64,000 bases of DNA from Rhodoblastus acidophilus (GTDB taxonomy: Bacteria; Pseudomonadota; Alphaproteobacteria; Rhizobiales; Beijerinckiaceae): assembly GCF_900187365.1 (NCBI RefSeq), contig NZ_FYDG01000009.1:62001-126000 (forward strand), given 5' to 3'. The notes under the pieces were generated by a model. It searched no databases. It was not told the origin of the DNA and saw nothing but the letters and a program-made list of their open reading frames with translations. Both the position numbers and the translations under genes were made by a program. Positions within the stretch are counted from its first letter, which is position 1. The number at the start of each line of letters is the position of its first letter. Of this stretch, positions 55,694-64,000 are shown piece by piece.

Positions 55694-57676
55694 TCAGGCG
55701 GCTTCGGCGCTCTTTTCCACCACGCGGACGATATCCGCCATGATGGCGTTGAGTTCGTAATCCTTCGGCGTGTAGACGGCGGCGACGCCCTCCGAGAGCA
55801 GCTGCTTTTCGTCTTCCGGCGGAATGATGCCGCCGACGATCACCGGCACGTCGGCGATGCCCTGCGCCTTCATCCGGGTCAGCACGTCGCGGACCAGCGG
55901 GAGATGCGAACCCGAGAGGATCGACAGGCCGACGACGTGAACGCCCTCCTCGAGCGCGGCGTTGACGATCTCCGCCGGGGTCAGGCGGATGCCTTCGTAA
56001 ACCACCTCCATGCCGGCGTCGCGCGCGCGCACCGCGATCTGTTCGGCGCCGTTGGAATGGCCGTCGAGGCCGGGTTTGCCGACAAGGAATTTTATGCGCC
56101 GCCCGATCTTCTTGGACACGCGATCAACCTCGCCGCGCACCGCCTCCAGCGAACCGCCGGTCTCGCGGGCGGTGCGGCTCACGCCGGTTGGCGCGCGGAA
56201 TTCGCCGAAAACCTCGCGCAAGGTCTGGCCCCATTCGCCGGTGGTGACGCCCGCCTTGGCCGCCGCGATCGACGGCTCCATAATATTGCGGTCTTCCTGC
56301 GCGGCGGCGCGCAGATCGGCCAGCGCCTTCTCCACCGCCTTGGGATCGCGCTGGGCGCGCCAGGCCTTCAGGCGCTCGACCTGTTCGGCCTCGACGTGCT
56401 CGGGCACCACCAGAATCGCGCCGTCGCCGGTGGTGAGCGGGGACGGCTCGCTCTCGATGAATTTGTTGACGCCGACCACGATCTGCTCGCCCGCCTCGAT
56501 GGATTCGAGACGACGGGTGTTGGATTCCACCAGTTTGGACTTGAGATAGCCGGTCTCCACCGCCGCGACCGCGCCGCCCATGGCGTCGATGGCGGCGAGT
56601 TCGGCCAGCGCTTCCTGCTTCAGCTCCTCGACCTTTTTGGTCAGCTCGACCGAGCCGTCGAACAGGTCGCCATATTCCAACAGGTCGGTCTCATAGGCCA
56701 GGATTTGCTGCAGGCGCAGCGACCATTGCTGGTCGAACGGGCGCGGCAGGCCGAGCGCCTCGTTCCAGGCCGGCAATTGCACGGCGCGGGCGCGCGCCTT
56801 TTTCGACAGCACCACCGCCAGCGTCTCGATCAGGATGCGATAGACGTTGTTTTCCGGCTGCTGTTCCGTCAGCCCCAGCGAATTGACCTGCACGCCATAA
56901 CGGAAGCGGCGGTGCTTCTCCTCCTTGACGCCATAGCGGTTGAGCGTCAGTTCGTCCCAAAGCTCGGTGAAGGCGCGGACCTTGGCCAGTTCCGTGACGA
57001 AGCGCATGCCGGCGTTGAGGAAGAACGAGATTCGCCCGACCACTTCGCCGAAGTCCGCTTCGGCCACCTGCCCCGAGTTTTTCACCGTGTCGAGAATCGC
57101 CACCGCCGTCGCCAGCGCATAGGACAATTCCTGCACCGGCGTCGCGCCGGCTTCCTGCAGATGGTAGGAGCAGACGTTCATCGGGTTCCACTTGGGAACT
57201 TCCTTGGTGGTGAACAGGATGACGTCCCGCGTCAGGCGCAGCGACGGACCCGGCGGGAAGATATGGGTGCCGCGCGACAGATATTCCTTGATGATGTCGT
57301 TCTGGGTCGTGCCCTGCAGCACCGTGCGCGGCGCGCCCTGCAGGTCCGCGGCGGCGATGTAGAGCGACAGCAGCCAGGGCGCGGCGGCGTTGATCGTCAT
57401 CGACGTGTTCATCTGGGCGATGGGAATGCCGTCGAACAGCGTGATCATGTCGCCGATATGGCTGATCGGCACGCCGACCTTGCCGACTTCGCCGCGCGCC
57501 AGCGGGTGATCGGAATCGTAGCCGGTCTGAGTCGGCAGGTCGAAGGCGATGGACAGGCCGGTCTGGCCCTTGGCGAGATTGCCCCGGTAGAGCTTGTTGG
57601 ATTCGGCGGCGGTCGAATGACCCGCATAGGTGCGGAAAATCCACGGCTTGTCGCGGCCGGTCTGGGTCTTGGTCAT
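55694..57676 (-). CDS. ecm: Ethylmalonyl-CoA mutase, coenzyme B12-dependent
   Basis: Ecm (MeaA) converts (2R)-ethylmalonyl-CoA to methylsuccinyl-CoA in the ethylmalonyl-CoA pathway. The 660-residue single-chain mutase has the N-terminal WIFRTYAGHSTAAESNKLYRGNL, the TIM-barrel FDLPTQTGYDSDHPLARGEVGKVG, and the C-terminal B12-binding domain GKPGLDGHSNGAEQI with the D-x-H-x-x-G ligand. Its length and YAGHSTA start separate it from methylmalonyl-CoA mutase, and proximity to ccr and mcd supports the call. ATG 57676 follows GGAGG. Confidence 0.93.
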   Translation of the reverse strand: MTKTQTGRDKPWIFRTYAGHSTAAESNKLYRGNLAKGQTGLSIAFDLPTQTGYDSDHPLARGEVGKVGVPISHIGDMITLFDGIPIAQMNTSMTINAAAPWLLSLYIAAADLQGAPRTVLQGTTQNDIIKEYLSRGTHIFPPGPSLRLTRDVILFTTKEVPKWNPMNVCSYHLQEAGATPVQELSYALATAVAILDTVKNSGQVAEADFGEVVGRISFFLNAGMRFVTELAKVRAFTELWDELTLNRYGVKEEKHRRFRYGVQVNSLGLTEQQPENNVYRILIETLAVVLSKKARARAVQLPAWNEALGLPRPFDQQWSLRLQQILAYETDLLEYGDLFDGSVELTKKVEELKQEALAELAAIDAMGGAVAAVETGYLKSKLVESNTRRLESIEAGEQIVVGVNKFIESEPSPLTTGDGAILVVPEHVEAEQVERLKAWRAQRDPKAVEKALADLRAAAQEDRNIMEPSIAAAKAGVTTGEWGQTLREVFGEFRAPTGVSRTARETGGSLEAVRGEVDRVSKKIGRRIKFLVGKPGLDGHSNGAEQIAVRARDAGMEVVYEGIRLTPAEIVNAALEEGVHVVGLSILSGSHLPLVRDVLTRMKAQGIADVPVIVGGIIPPEDEKQLLSEGVAAVYTPKDYELNAIMADIVRVVEKSAEAA

Positions 57677-58087
57677 TCGAGCCTCCCACAAGGTTTGACG
57701 GCGTTTCTGTGAAACGATGCTTTGCCCCACTTTTTCGCAAAGCACAATGCGCCGTCAAGCCTGGACGACCGGGGCTGATTTCAGCCTAACCACTTTTATT
57801 TTCAACATGATAAGGCGATTTTTGCCGCGTGGGGCGGATCGGGCGGCGACCTATGCGAAGTTGGACTTAAGGAGAAAGCATCATAGCCGCAAGTACACTC
57901 GCCAAACCTGCCAAAAGTGTTTATTTCCGCGGTTTAACGGAGGCGAAAGCGCGAACTTTTGCGGCGAGCGCCCGTTTCCATAAATGCAAGATGCGGCAGT
58001 GCAGCAAATTTCGCTTCCCGAATGCGCGCGCCCCGTTTTAGCATTGCGCCGGCACAGGAAATAAGAACAGAACAAGAGGAGCGAGCG
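57677..58087. other. 411-bp divergent control region of ecm and ccr
   Basis: No gene is present. The ecm side holds the inverted repeat listed separately. The ccr side is AT-rich near 57780-57910 with several TTTGC and GCAAA pentamers. No B12 riboswitch consensus was seen. Confidence 0.7.
57718..57744. promoter_or_regulatory. Inverted repeat, candidate operator for ecm
   Basis: Perfect 8-bp arms TGCTTTGC and GCAAAGCA separated by 11 bases, 42-68 bases upstream of the ecm start. The half-sites contain TTTGC/GCAAA, which echoes the TTTGCAAA elements bound by the ScfR/PccR/RamB family that regulates acyl-CoA pathways. This is a candidate only. Confidence 0.4.
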
Positions 58088-59380
58088 TTGAACGATCACA
58101 CGCCAACGTCCAGCGTCGAAAAGACGCCGGTCTATAAAGACCTCTACGAGATCGGCGAAATTCCGCCCCTCGGCCATGTTCCTAAAAACATGCACGCCTG
58201 GGTGATCCGCCAGGATCGTCACGGCCCGCCGGACACCGCCATGCAGCTCGAAGTCGTGCCCACCTGGGAACTCGACAGCCATGACGTGCTGGTGCTGGTG
58301 ATGGCCGCCGGCGTCAATTACAACGGCGTGTGGGCGGCGCTGGGCGAGCCGATCTCCCCGCTCAACGTCCACAAACTGCCTTATCATGTCGCCGGATCCG
58401 ACGCCTCGGGGATCGTCTGGGCGGTCGGCTCCAAGGTCACGCGCTGGAAGGTCGGCGACGAAGTCGTGGTGCACTGCAACCAAGACGACGGCGACGACGA
58501 GGAATGCAACGGCGGCGACCCGATGTTCTCGTCGTCGCAGCGGATTTGGGGCTACGAAACCCCGGACGGCTCGTTCGCCCAGTTCTGCCGCGTGCAGGAC
58601 CGCCAGCTGATGGTGCGGCCCAAGCACCTCACCTGGGAGGAAAGCGCCTGCTACACGCTCACCCTCGCCACCGCCTATCGCATGCTGTTCGGCCATGAGC
58701 CGCACCGCCTGAAGCCCGGCGACAACGTGCTGGTGTGGGGCGCCTCGGGCGGTCTCGGCGTGTTCGGCGTGCAGTTGATCGCCGCCGCCGGCGCCAACGC
58801 CATCGGCATCATTTCCGACGAGAGCAAGCGCGACTATGTGCTCTCGCTCGGCGCCAAGGGCGTGATCAACCGCAAGGATTTTAAATGCTGGGGCCAGCTG
58901 CCCAAGGTCAATTCGCCCGAATATAACGAGTGGACCAAGGAAGCGCGCAAGTTCGGCAAGGCGATCTGGGACATCACCGGCAAGAAGGATGTCGACATCG
59001 TCTTCGAACATCCGGGCGAAGCGACCTTTCCGGTCTCGACTCTGGTGTGCAAGCGCGGCGGCATGATCGTGTTTTGCGCGGGGACGTCCGGCTTCAACCT
59101 CACCTTCGACGCCCGCTACGTGTGGATGCGTCAGAAGCGCATTCAGGGGTCGCATTTCGCCCATCTGAAACAGGCGGCGGCCGCGAACAATTTCGTGGTC
59201 GATCGCCGCGTCGACCCCTGCATGTCCGAAGTCTTCCCCTGGGCCAAGATCCCGCTGGCCCATATGAAAATGTGGAAGAACCAGCATGCGCCCGGCAATA
59301 TGGCGGTGCTGGTCAATGCGGTCGAGACCGGGCTGCGCACCGTGGAAGACGTGATCGAGGCCGGCCGCCGCAAGGGCTGA
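58088..59380 (+). CDS. ccr: Crotonyl-CoA carboxylase/reductase
   Basis: Ccr reduces and carboxylates crotonyl-CoA with NADPH and CO2 to (2S)-ethylmalonyl-CoA, the key step of the ethylmalonyl-CoA pathway. The 430-residue zinc-less MDR enzyme has YKDLYEIGEIPPLGHVPKNM at its start, VAGSDASGIVWAVG, the NADPH motif VWGASGGLGVFGVQL, and FEHPGEATFPVSTLVCKRGGM. The start is TTG at 58088 with GAGGA upstream; no ATG or GTG gives the family N-terminus. It is divergent from ecm. A terminator lies within the next gene. Confidence 0.96.
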   Translation: MNDHTPTSSVEKTPVYKDLYEIGEIPPLGHVPKNMHAWVIRQDRHGPPDTAMQLEVVPTWELDSHDVLVLVMAAGVNYNGVWAALGEPISPLNVHKLPYHVAGSDASGIVWAVGSKVTRWKVGDEVVVHCNQDDGDDEECNGGDPMFSSSQRIWGYETPDGSFAQFCRVQDRQLMVRPKHLTWEESACYTLTLATAYRMLFGHEPHRLKPGDNVLVWGASGGLGVFGVQLIAAAGANAIGIISDESKRDYVLSLGAKGVINRKDFKCWGQLPKVNSPEYNEWTKEARKFGKAIWDITGKKDVDIVFEHPGEATFPVSTLVCKRGGMIVFCAGTSGFNLTFDARYVWMRQKRIQGSHFAHLKQAAAANNFVVDRRVDPCMSEVFPWAKIPLAHMKMWKNQHAPGNMAVLVNAVETGLRTVEDVIEAGRRKG

Positions 59381-59400
59381 CCGCCTCAAAACCTCTCGGT

Positions 59401-60264
59401 TCAGGGCGGGGCTTCGGTCCCGCCCTTTTTCATGCCCCGCGCCTGCCGGGCCCGCGCCACGGCCTCGTTCAATTCCGCGCCATAGATGAAAATCGCCCCG
59501 AGCGCGTAGAGGAACACGATGGCGATCATCACCGACGCGAGGCCCGCATAGGTGGCGACGTAGTTGAAGGCGAAACGCGAGAGATAGGCGCTGAAGGCCA
59601 GCGCGAAGATCATCCAGGCGCCGAAGGTGAGCGCGATGCCGGGCGCACAGTCGCACAGCCGTATCCGGGCGTTGGGCAGCACGCGATGCGCCACGATCAG
59701 CGCCACCAGCAGGATGATCGTGGCGACGAGATAACGCCCCCAGGCCACCAGATGGCTCGCCGGCTCCAGCGCGGGCGCGAGGCGCAGCAGGCCGGCCCAG
59801 ATCACCGGACCGAGCACCAGCAGCAGGGTCAACGACAACAGCGCCAGGGCGCCGATCAGAACGTAGCCGATGGACTGCAGCCGCAACCGCCACCACGGCC
59901 GCGTCTCCTTCACGCCATAGGCGCGATTCAGCGCCGTCCGCAGCGCCTCCACGCCGCTGGAGGAAAAATAGACCGCCAGCGCCGCGCTGAGGGTGAGCAA
60001 GCCGCCGTGCCGCGCGCTGAGCACCCGGTGGATTTCATTGAGTATGGGACCGGACACCTGCGGCGGCCAGATGTCGAAGAAGGTCCCGGCCGCGTCATCC
60101 GCCATTTTCTGCGCGCCGAAAAAACCCGCCAGGCTGGTGACGAAAATCAGAAAGGGGAAAATGGCCGTCAGGCCTTGCAAGGCGATATGACTCGACATGG
60201 CGTAGCCATCGTCGCCGTCGAAATTGCGCGCGCTTTCCAGGGCCAGACGCCAGAATTCGAGCAT
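59401..60264 (-). CDS. YihY/BrkB-family inner-membrane protein
   Basis: The 287-residue protein has about six membrane helices and the family motifs ALQGLTAIFPFLIFV, YFSSSGVEALRTALNRAYGV and YLSRFAFNYVATYAGLASVMIAI. The family is often annotated as virulence factor BrkB, but its activity is unknown. ATG 60264 has GAGAGG upstream; the frame is open to 60306. It lies opposite to its neighbours, between ccr and dcp, and is probably not a pathway enzyme. Confidence 0.87.
   Translation of the reverse strand: MLEFWRLALESARNFDGDDGYAMSSHIALQGLTAIFPFLIFVTSLAGFFGAQKMADDAAGTFFDIWPPQVSGPILNEIHRVLSARHGGLLTLSAALAVYFSSSGVEALRTALNRAYGVKETRPWWRLRLQSIGYVLIGALALLSLTLLLVLGPVIWAGLLRLAPALEPASHLVAWGRYLVATIILLVALIVAHRVLPNARIRLCDCAPGIALTFGAWMIFALAFSAYLSRFAFNYVATYAGLASVMIAIVFLYALGAIFIYGAELNEAVARARQARGMKKGGTEAPP
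59404..59430 (+). terminator. Terminator for ccr inside the 3' end of the BrkB-like gene
   Basis: A 7-bp perfect stem (GGGCGGG with CCCGCCC) and 8-base loop, followed by TTTTT. The same bases encode the last residues of the convergent BrkB-like protein. Confidence 0.75.
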
Positions 60265-60382
60265 GCCTCTCTCGCGTTCGCAATGACCGACGGGCTTATG
60301 ACCCATTCGAATGACGCCACAATGTAACAGGTGGCGAGGCGGCGGCCCGTCGCCTATGTTTCAGGCGAACGGAGATTTTTTC

Positions 60383-62434
60383 ATGGCCGCGCAGACCCCG
60401 CTTGTGCAGAACCCGCTTGTGATGGAATGGGACACGCCTTTCGCCCTGCCCCCCTTTACGCAGATCGCGACAGACCAGTTCCGACCGGCCTTCGACGAAG
60501 CCCTGCGCGAACATGAACAGGACATCGCCGCCATCACGGCCAATCCGGACGCGCCCACCTTCGCCAACACCATCGACGCGCTGGAATTGGCGGGGAGAAA
60601 GCTCAACCAGGTCGGCGGCGTGTTCTGGAACCTGACCGGCACGGATTCGACCGAGGACTTGCGCGCGATCGAACGCGACATTTCACCGCGCCTCACCCGC
60701 CATTACACCGCCATTTCGCTCAATCCCGCGCTGTTCGCCCGTGTGGCGGACCTTTATGGCCGGCGCGAGACTCTGGCTTTGGATGAGGAGCAGGCCCGCC
60801 TGCTCGAACTCACGTATAAAAGCTTCGTCCGCACCGGCGCGACGCTGCAAGGCGCGGATCGCGCGCGTTACGCCGAGATCGCCGAGCGCCTGACCACGCT
60901 CGAAACCGAATTTTCGCAAAACCTGCTGGCCAACGAAACCGACTTCCTGTTTGAACTGGAGGAAAGCGACCTCGCGGGTCTGGCCGAAGACGTGAAGGCC
61001 GCCGCCGCCCAGACGGCGAAGGAGCGGAACACCGCCAAGCCCTACGCCCTCACGCTGCAGCGTTCCAGCGTCGAAGCCTTCTTGAGCCAGTCCAGCCGGC
61101 GCGACCTCCGCGAAGATCTGTTCAAGGCCTGGATCGCGCGCGGGGAAAATCCGGGCAAGACCGACAACCGGCCGCTGATCGCGCAAATCCTGGCGCTGCG
61201 GCAGGAGAAGGCGCGCCTGCTCGGCTACAAGACCTATGCGGATTACAAGCTCGAACCGACCATGGCGCATGAACCGGGCGCCGCGGCCGCGCTGATGGAC
61301 CAATTGTGGACGCCGGCGCTGCGCCGGGTTGAGGAGGAGCGCGCCGCCCTGCAACAGAGCGTGGACGAGGCCGGCGGCAATTTCACCCTGGCCGCGCATG
61401 ATTGGCGCTATTACGCCGAAAAGCTGCGGGCGTCGCGCTACGCGCTGGATCAGGCCGAACTGGCCGGCTATTTCCAGTTGGAGAACATGATCGCGGCCGC
61501 CTTTTATTGCGCGGAAAAACTGTTCGACCTGCGTTTCCAGCGCCGCGACGATCTGCCGGTCTATCACCCGGATGTGCGCGCCTACGAGGTCACCGACGGG
61601 CAAGGGCGCCATGTCGCGATCTTCTACGGCGACTATTTCGCCCGCGCGGGCAAGCGTTCGGGCGCGTGGATGTCCAATTTCCGCGGCCAGAAGAAGCTGG
61701 GCGGCGAGGAGCGCCCGGTGATCGTCAATGTGATGAATTTTTCCAAACCCGCGCCGGACCGCCCTTCCCTGCTGACGCTTACCGAAGTCATCACCCTGTT
61801 CCACGAATTCGGCCACGCCCTGCACGGCATGCTGTCGGACGTGGTCTATCCCTCGATGAGCGGAACCTCGACCCCGACCGATTTCGTCGAATTCCCGTCC
61901 CAGGTTTACGAACATTGGGCGCTACGCCCGGAAGTGCTGCAAAAATTCGCGACGCATTTCGAGACCGGCGCGCCCATGCCGCAGGCGCTGATCGACCGGA
62001 TCGTGGCGGCGCGGCATTTCAACCAGGGTTTTCAAACCGTCGAATTCCTGGCCTCGGCTCTGGTCGATTTCAAACTGCATTGGCGCGCCGATTCGCCCGA
62101 GGAAATCGGCGCGGCCGAAGCCGGCGTTCTCCAGGACATCGCCATGCCCGCCTTCATGGTGATGCGTCACCGCTCCCCGCATTTCGCGCACATATTCGCG
62201 GGCGAAAGCTATGCGGCCGGCTATTATTCCTATCTCTGGTCGGAAACGCTGGACGCCGACGGTTTCGCGGCCTTCGAGGAAGCCGGCGACATTTTCGATC
62301 CGGCGACAGCCAAACGCCTGCGCGATCACGTCTATGCGGCCGGCAATCGCCGCGACCCCAACGCGGCCTATGCCGCCTTTCGCGGCCGGGCGCCTGATAC
62401 GGCGGCCCTGCTACGAAAGAAGGGTTTTGTATGA
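60383..62434 (+). CDS. dcp: M3-family metallopeptidase, peptidyl-dipeptidase Dcp
   Basis: A 683-residue zinc peptidase with the active site HEFGHALHG (about residue 474), a Glu ligand downstream in the DFVEFPSQVYEHW stretch, and a closing HIFAGESYAAGYYSYLW. Length (E. coli Dcp has 681) and motifs such as PVYHPDVRAYEV match peptidyl-dipeptidase Dcp, which removes C-terminal dipeptides. There is no signal peptide. ATG 60383 follows GGAGA. Confidence 0.9.
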   Translation: MAAQTPLVQNPLVMEWDTPFALPPFTQIATDQFRPAFDEALREHEQDIAAITANPDAPTFANTIDALELAGRKLNQVGGVFWNLTGTDSTEDLRAIERDISPRLTRHYTAISLNPALFARVADLYGRRETLALDEEQARLLELTYKSFVRTGATLQGADRARYAEIAERLTTLETEFSQNLLANETDFLFELEESDLAGLAEDVKAAAAQTAKERNTAKPYALTLQRSSVEAFLSQSSRRDLREDLFKAWIARGENPGKTDNRPLIAQILALRQEKARLLGYKTYADYKLEPTMAHEPGAAAALMDQLWTPALRRVEEERAALQQSVDEAGGNFTLAAHDWRYYAEKLRASRYALDQAELAGYFQLENMIAAAFYCAEKLFDLRFQRRDDLPVYHPDVRAYEVTDGQGRHVAIFYGDYFARAGKRSGAWMSNFRGQKKLGGEERPVIVNVMNFSKPAPDRPSLLTLTEVITLFHEFGHALHGMLSDVVYPSMSGTSTPTDFVEFPSQVYEHWALRPEVLQKFATHFETGAPMPQALIDRIVAARHFNQGFQTVEFLASALVDFKLHWRADSPEEIGAAEAGVLQDIAMPAFMVMRHRSPHFAHIFAGESYAAGYYSYLWSETLDADGFAAFEEAGDIFDPATAKRLRDHVYAAGNRRDPNAAYAAFRGRAPDTAALLRKKGFV

Positions 62435-62518
62435 TCGAAGGTCATATTGCGCTGCGAAAAGCGGCGCTTTAAGCCGTTTCAAACACGACAATTCCCATGT
62501 CCGAACGCAGGAGCCGAA

Positions 62519-64000
62519 ATGACTCAGGCCGCCAAAGAAGAATTTTTTGCCCTCGGCCGCAAGGCGACCCACGCCATTGAGGCGCTCTACGCCGAGGCCG
62601 TGGCCAGCCTGCGCGGAAAAGTCGTTGAAAACGGCAAATTGTCCAACGCCCTGATCGAAAAGGAACAGCACGCCGCCCACGGCCTCGCCTGGCTCGCCAC
62701 TTACGTCGAATCCGTGCGCGAGATGCTGGCCTATGCCGAGCGCGTCGATGGCGAGGGCCGCTACGGCGAGACCGAGGATCTGCTGACCCGCATCGGCGTC
62801 GGCGAATATCTGGCGCAGATTTTCGGCGGCATTCCCATGAGCCAGGGCGAGTTCGTGCGCCCGTCCGATTTCGGCCTGTCGCCGGAAGCCATCGCCGCCA
62901 GGAAGACGCCGGAGATCGACGCGCTGATCGCGACCGGCAATACGGTCCCCAACCGCGCCCGACTGGTCGATCTGGTCGATCACGCCGAAGCCTCGGCCAC
63001 GGTCGGCACGCCCGGCCTCGACGAAACGCTCGAAGCCATCCGCGCGGAAATCCGCAAATATGCCGAAGCCGAAGTGCTGCCCCACGCGCATGAGTGGCAC
63101 CTCAAGAACGACTATATTCCGCTCGAGATCATCAAGGGCCTCGCCGATCTCGGCGTGTTCGGCCTGACCATTCCCGAAGAATTCGGCGGCATGGGCCTCG
63201 GCAAGGACGCCATGTGCGTGGTGACCGAGGAATTGTCGCGCGCCTATATCGGCGTCGGCTCGCTCGGCACCCGTTCGGAAATCGCCGGCGAACTGATTCT
63301 GTGCGGCGGCACGCCGGAACAGAAGGCCAAATATCTGCCCAAGATCGCCTCGGGCGAAATCCTGCCGACGGCGGTGTTCACCGAGCCCAACACCGGCTCG
63401 GATCTGGCCTCGCTGCGCACCCGCGCGGTGAAGGACGGCGACAAATATATCGTCAACGGCAACAAGACCTGGATCACCCATCCGGTCCGCGCCGACCTGA
63501 TGACCGTGCTCACCCGCACCAACCCCAGCGAGCCCGGCTACAAGGGCTTGTCCATGCTGCTGGCGGAAAAACCGCGCGGCGACGATTCCAATCCCTTCCC
63601 GGCCAAGGGCATGTCCGGCGGCGAAATCCACGTGCTCGGCTATCGCGGCATGAAGGAATATGAGATCGCCTTCGACGGTTTCGAGGTGCCGGCGGAAAAC
63701 CTGCTCGGCGGCGTCGAGGGCCAGGGTTTCAAGCAGTTGATGCAGACGTTCGAGGGCGCCCGCATCCAGACCGCCGCCCGCGCGGTCGGCGTCGCGCAAT
63801 GCGCCATGGAATTGGCCCTGCGCTACGCCAAGGAGCGCATCCAGTTCGGCAAGGCGCTGGTGCATTTCCCGCGCGTGGCCGACAAGATCGCGATGATGGC
63901 GGTGGAAGTGCACATCGCCCGCCAGATCACGTATTTCGCCGCTCGCGCGAAAGACGCCGGCAAGCGCTGCGATCTCGAAGCCGGCCAGGCCAAGCTGCTC
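62519..64000 (+). CDS. mcd: Methylsuccinyl-CoA dehydrogenase, 3' end beyond window
   Basis: Mcd is the FAD enzyme that oxidises (2S)-methylsuccinyl-CoA to mesaconyl-CoA in the ethylmalonyl-CoA pathway. The frame is open from ATG 62519 (AGGAG upstream) to the end, 494 codons. The N-terminal 160 residues are an extension absent in ordinary acyl-CoA dehydrogenases. The core then follows: FGLTIPEEFGGMGLG, FTEPNTGSDLASLRTRAV and RYAKERIQFGKAL. This extended layout (about 550 residues) is typical of Mcd. With ecm and ccr nearby, the pathway assignment is firm. Confidence 0.92.
   Translation, partial: MTQAAKEEFFALGRKATHAIEALYAEAVASLRGKVVENGKLSNALIEKEQHAAHGLAWLATYVESVREMLAYAERVDGEGRYGETEDLLTRIGVGEYLAQIFGGIPMSQGEFVRPSDFGLSPEAIAARKTPEIDALIATGNTVPNRARLVDLVDHAEASATVGTPGLDETLEAIRAEIRKYAEAEVLPHAHEWHLKNDYIPLEIIKGLADLGVFGLTIPEEFGGMGLGKDAMCVVTEELSRAYIGVGSLGTRSEIAGELILCGGTPEQKAKYLPKIASGEILPTAVFTEPNTGSDLASLRTRAVKDGDKYIVNGNKTWITHPVRADLMTVLTRTNPSEPGYKGLSMLLAEKPRGDDSNPFPAKGMSGGEIHVLGYRGMKEYEIAFDGFEVPAENLLGGVEGQGFKQLMQTFEGARIQTAARAVGVAQCAMELALRYAKERIQFGKALVHFPRVADKIAMMAVEVHIARQITYFAARAKDAGKRCDLEAGQAKLL

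Noticed and set aside
57677-58087. Cobalamin riboswitch upstream of the B12-dependent ecm
   Set aside because: No B12-box consensus or fitting stem architecture was seen.

Overview
The window comes from a GC-rich alphaproteobacterium, most likely an order Hyphomicrobiales (Rhizobiales) member in or near Beijerinckiaceae/Methylocystaceae. Evidence: a complete-looking set of ethylmalonyl-CoA pathway signature genes (ecm, ccr, mcd), two phasins (PHB granules), Omp25/31-type porins, the hisD-UPF0262-phosphatase gene order, a PdhS/DivJ-type kinase, CtrA-type boxes, and a tRNA-His that lacks the encoded G-1 and carries A73, which is a known alphaproteobacterial peculiarity. No insertion sequence, prophage or CRISPR array was seen; nearly all the DNA is ordinary chromosome.

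Layout. 0-12.7 kb: 3' end of an autotransporter-like gene, a RecD-like helicase, ohr, rlmN, an unknown secreted protein, tam, a lytic transglycosylase, then the coupled run DUF2948-hisD-UPF0262-LMW phosphatase-PPTase, convergent with mtnA and a class II amidotransferase. 12.8-19 kb: tRNA-His, two phasins, a large PAS histidine kinase, two outer-membrane barrels. 19.3-32.4 kb: purA plus a membrane protein, rpoH, an aromatic/aspartate aminotransferase, hemW, a DnaJ-domain protein, an APC permease, a LuxR-type regulator, a YadGH-type ABC exporter and an OmpA-domain protein with a hendecad repeat. 32.7-35.4 kb: rpsO and pnp with a structured leader.

35.4-49.5 kb is a surface-glycan locus and the most interesting region. 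A rightward six-gene coupled operon (rfbF, rfbG, rfbH, polytopic protein, GtrA, zinc-ribbon methyltransferase) should make CDP-4-keto-deoxyhexoses and perhaps methylate a product. It converges on a leftward four-gene operon: a NeuB-SAF-cupin fusion, a ThDP-dependent ALS-like enzyme, an SDR-HAD fusion and a GtrB-like glycosyltransferase. A GT-C-like membrane protein lies at the left edge. Together they suggest an undescribed pathway to an unusual acidic or branched sugar; a CtrA-type box precedes the NeuB operon.

49.8-54.7 kb: GST, queG, a YeeZ-like SDR, an 800-bp non-coding stretch and dnaA. 54.7-64 kb: uppP, then the ethylmalonyl-CoA block (ecm and ccr divergent across a 411-bp control region, BrkB-like protein, dcp, and mcd running off the window end). 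Start sites, domain calls and operators are read by eye; no database search was run.
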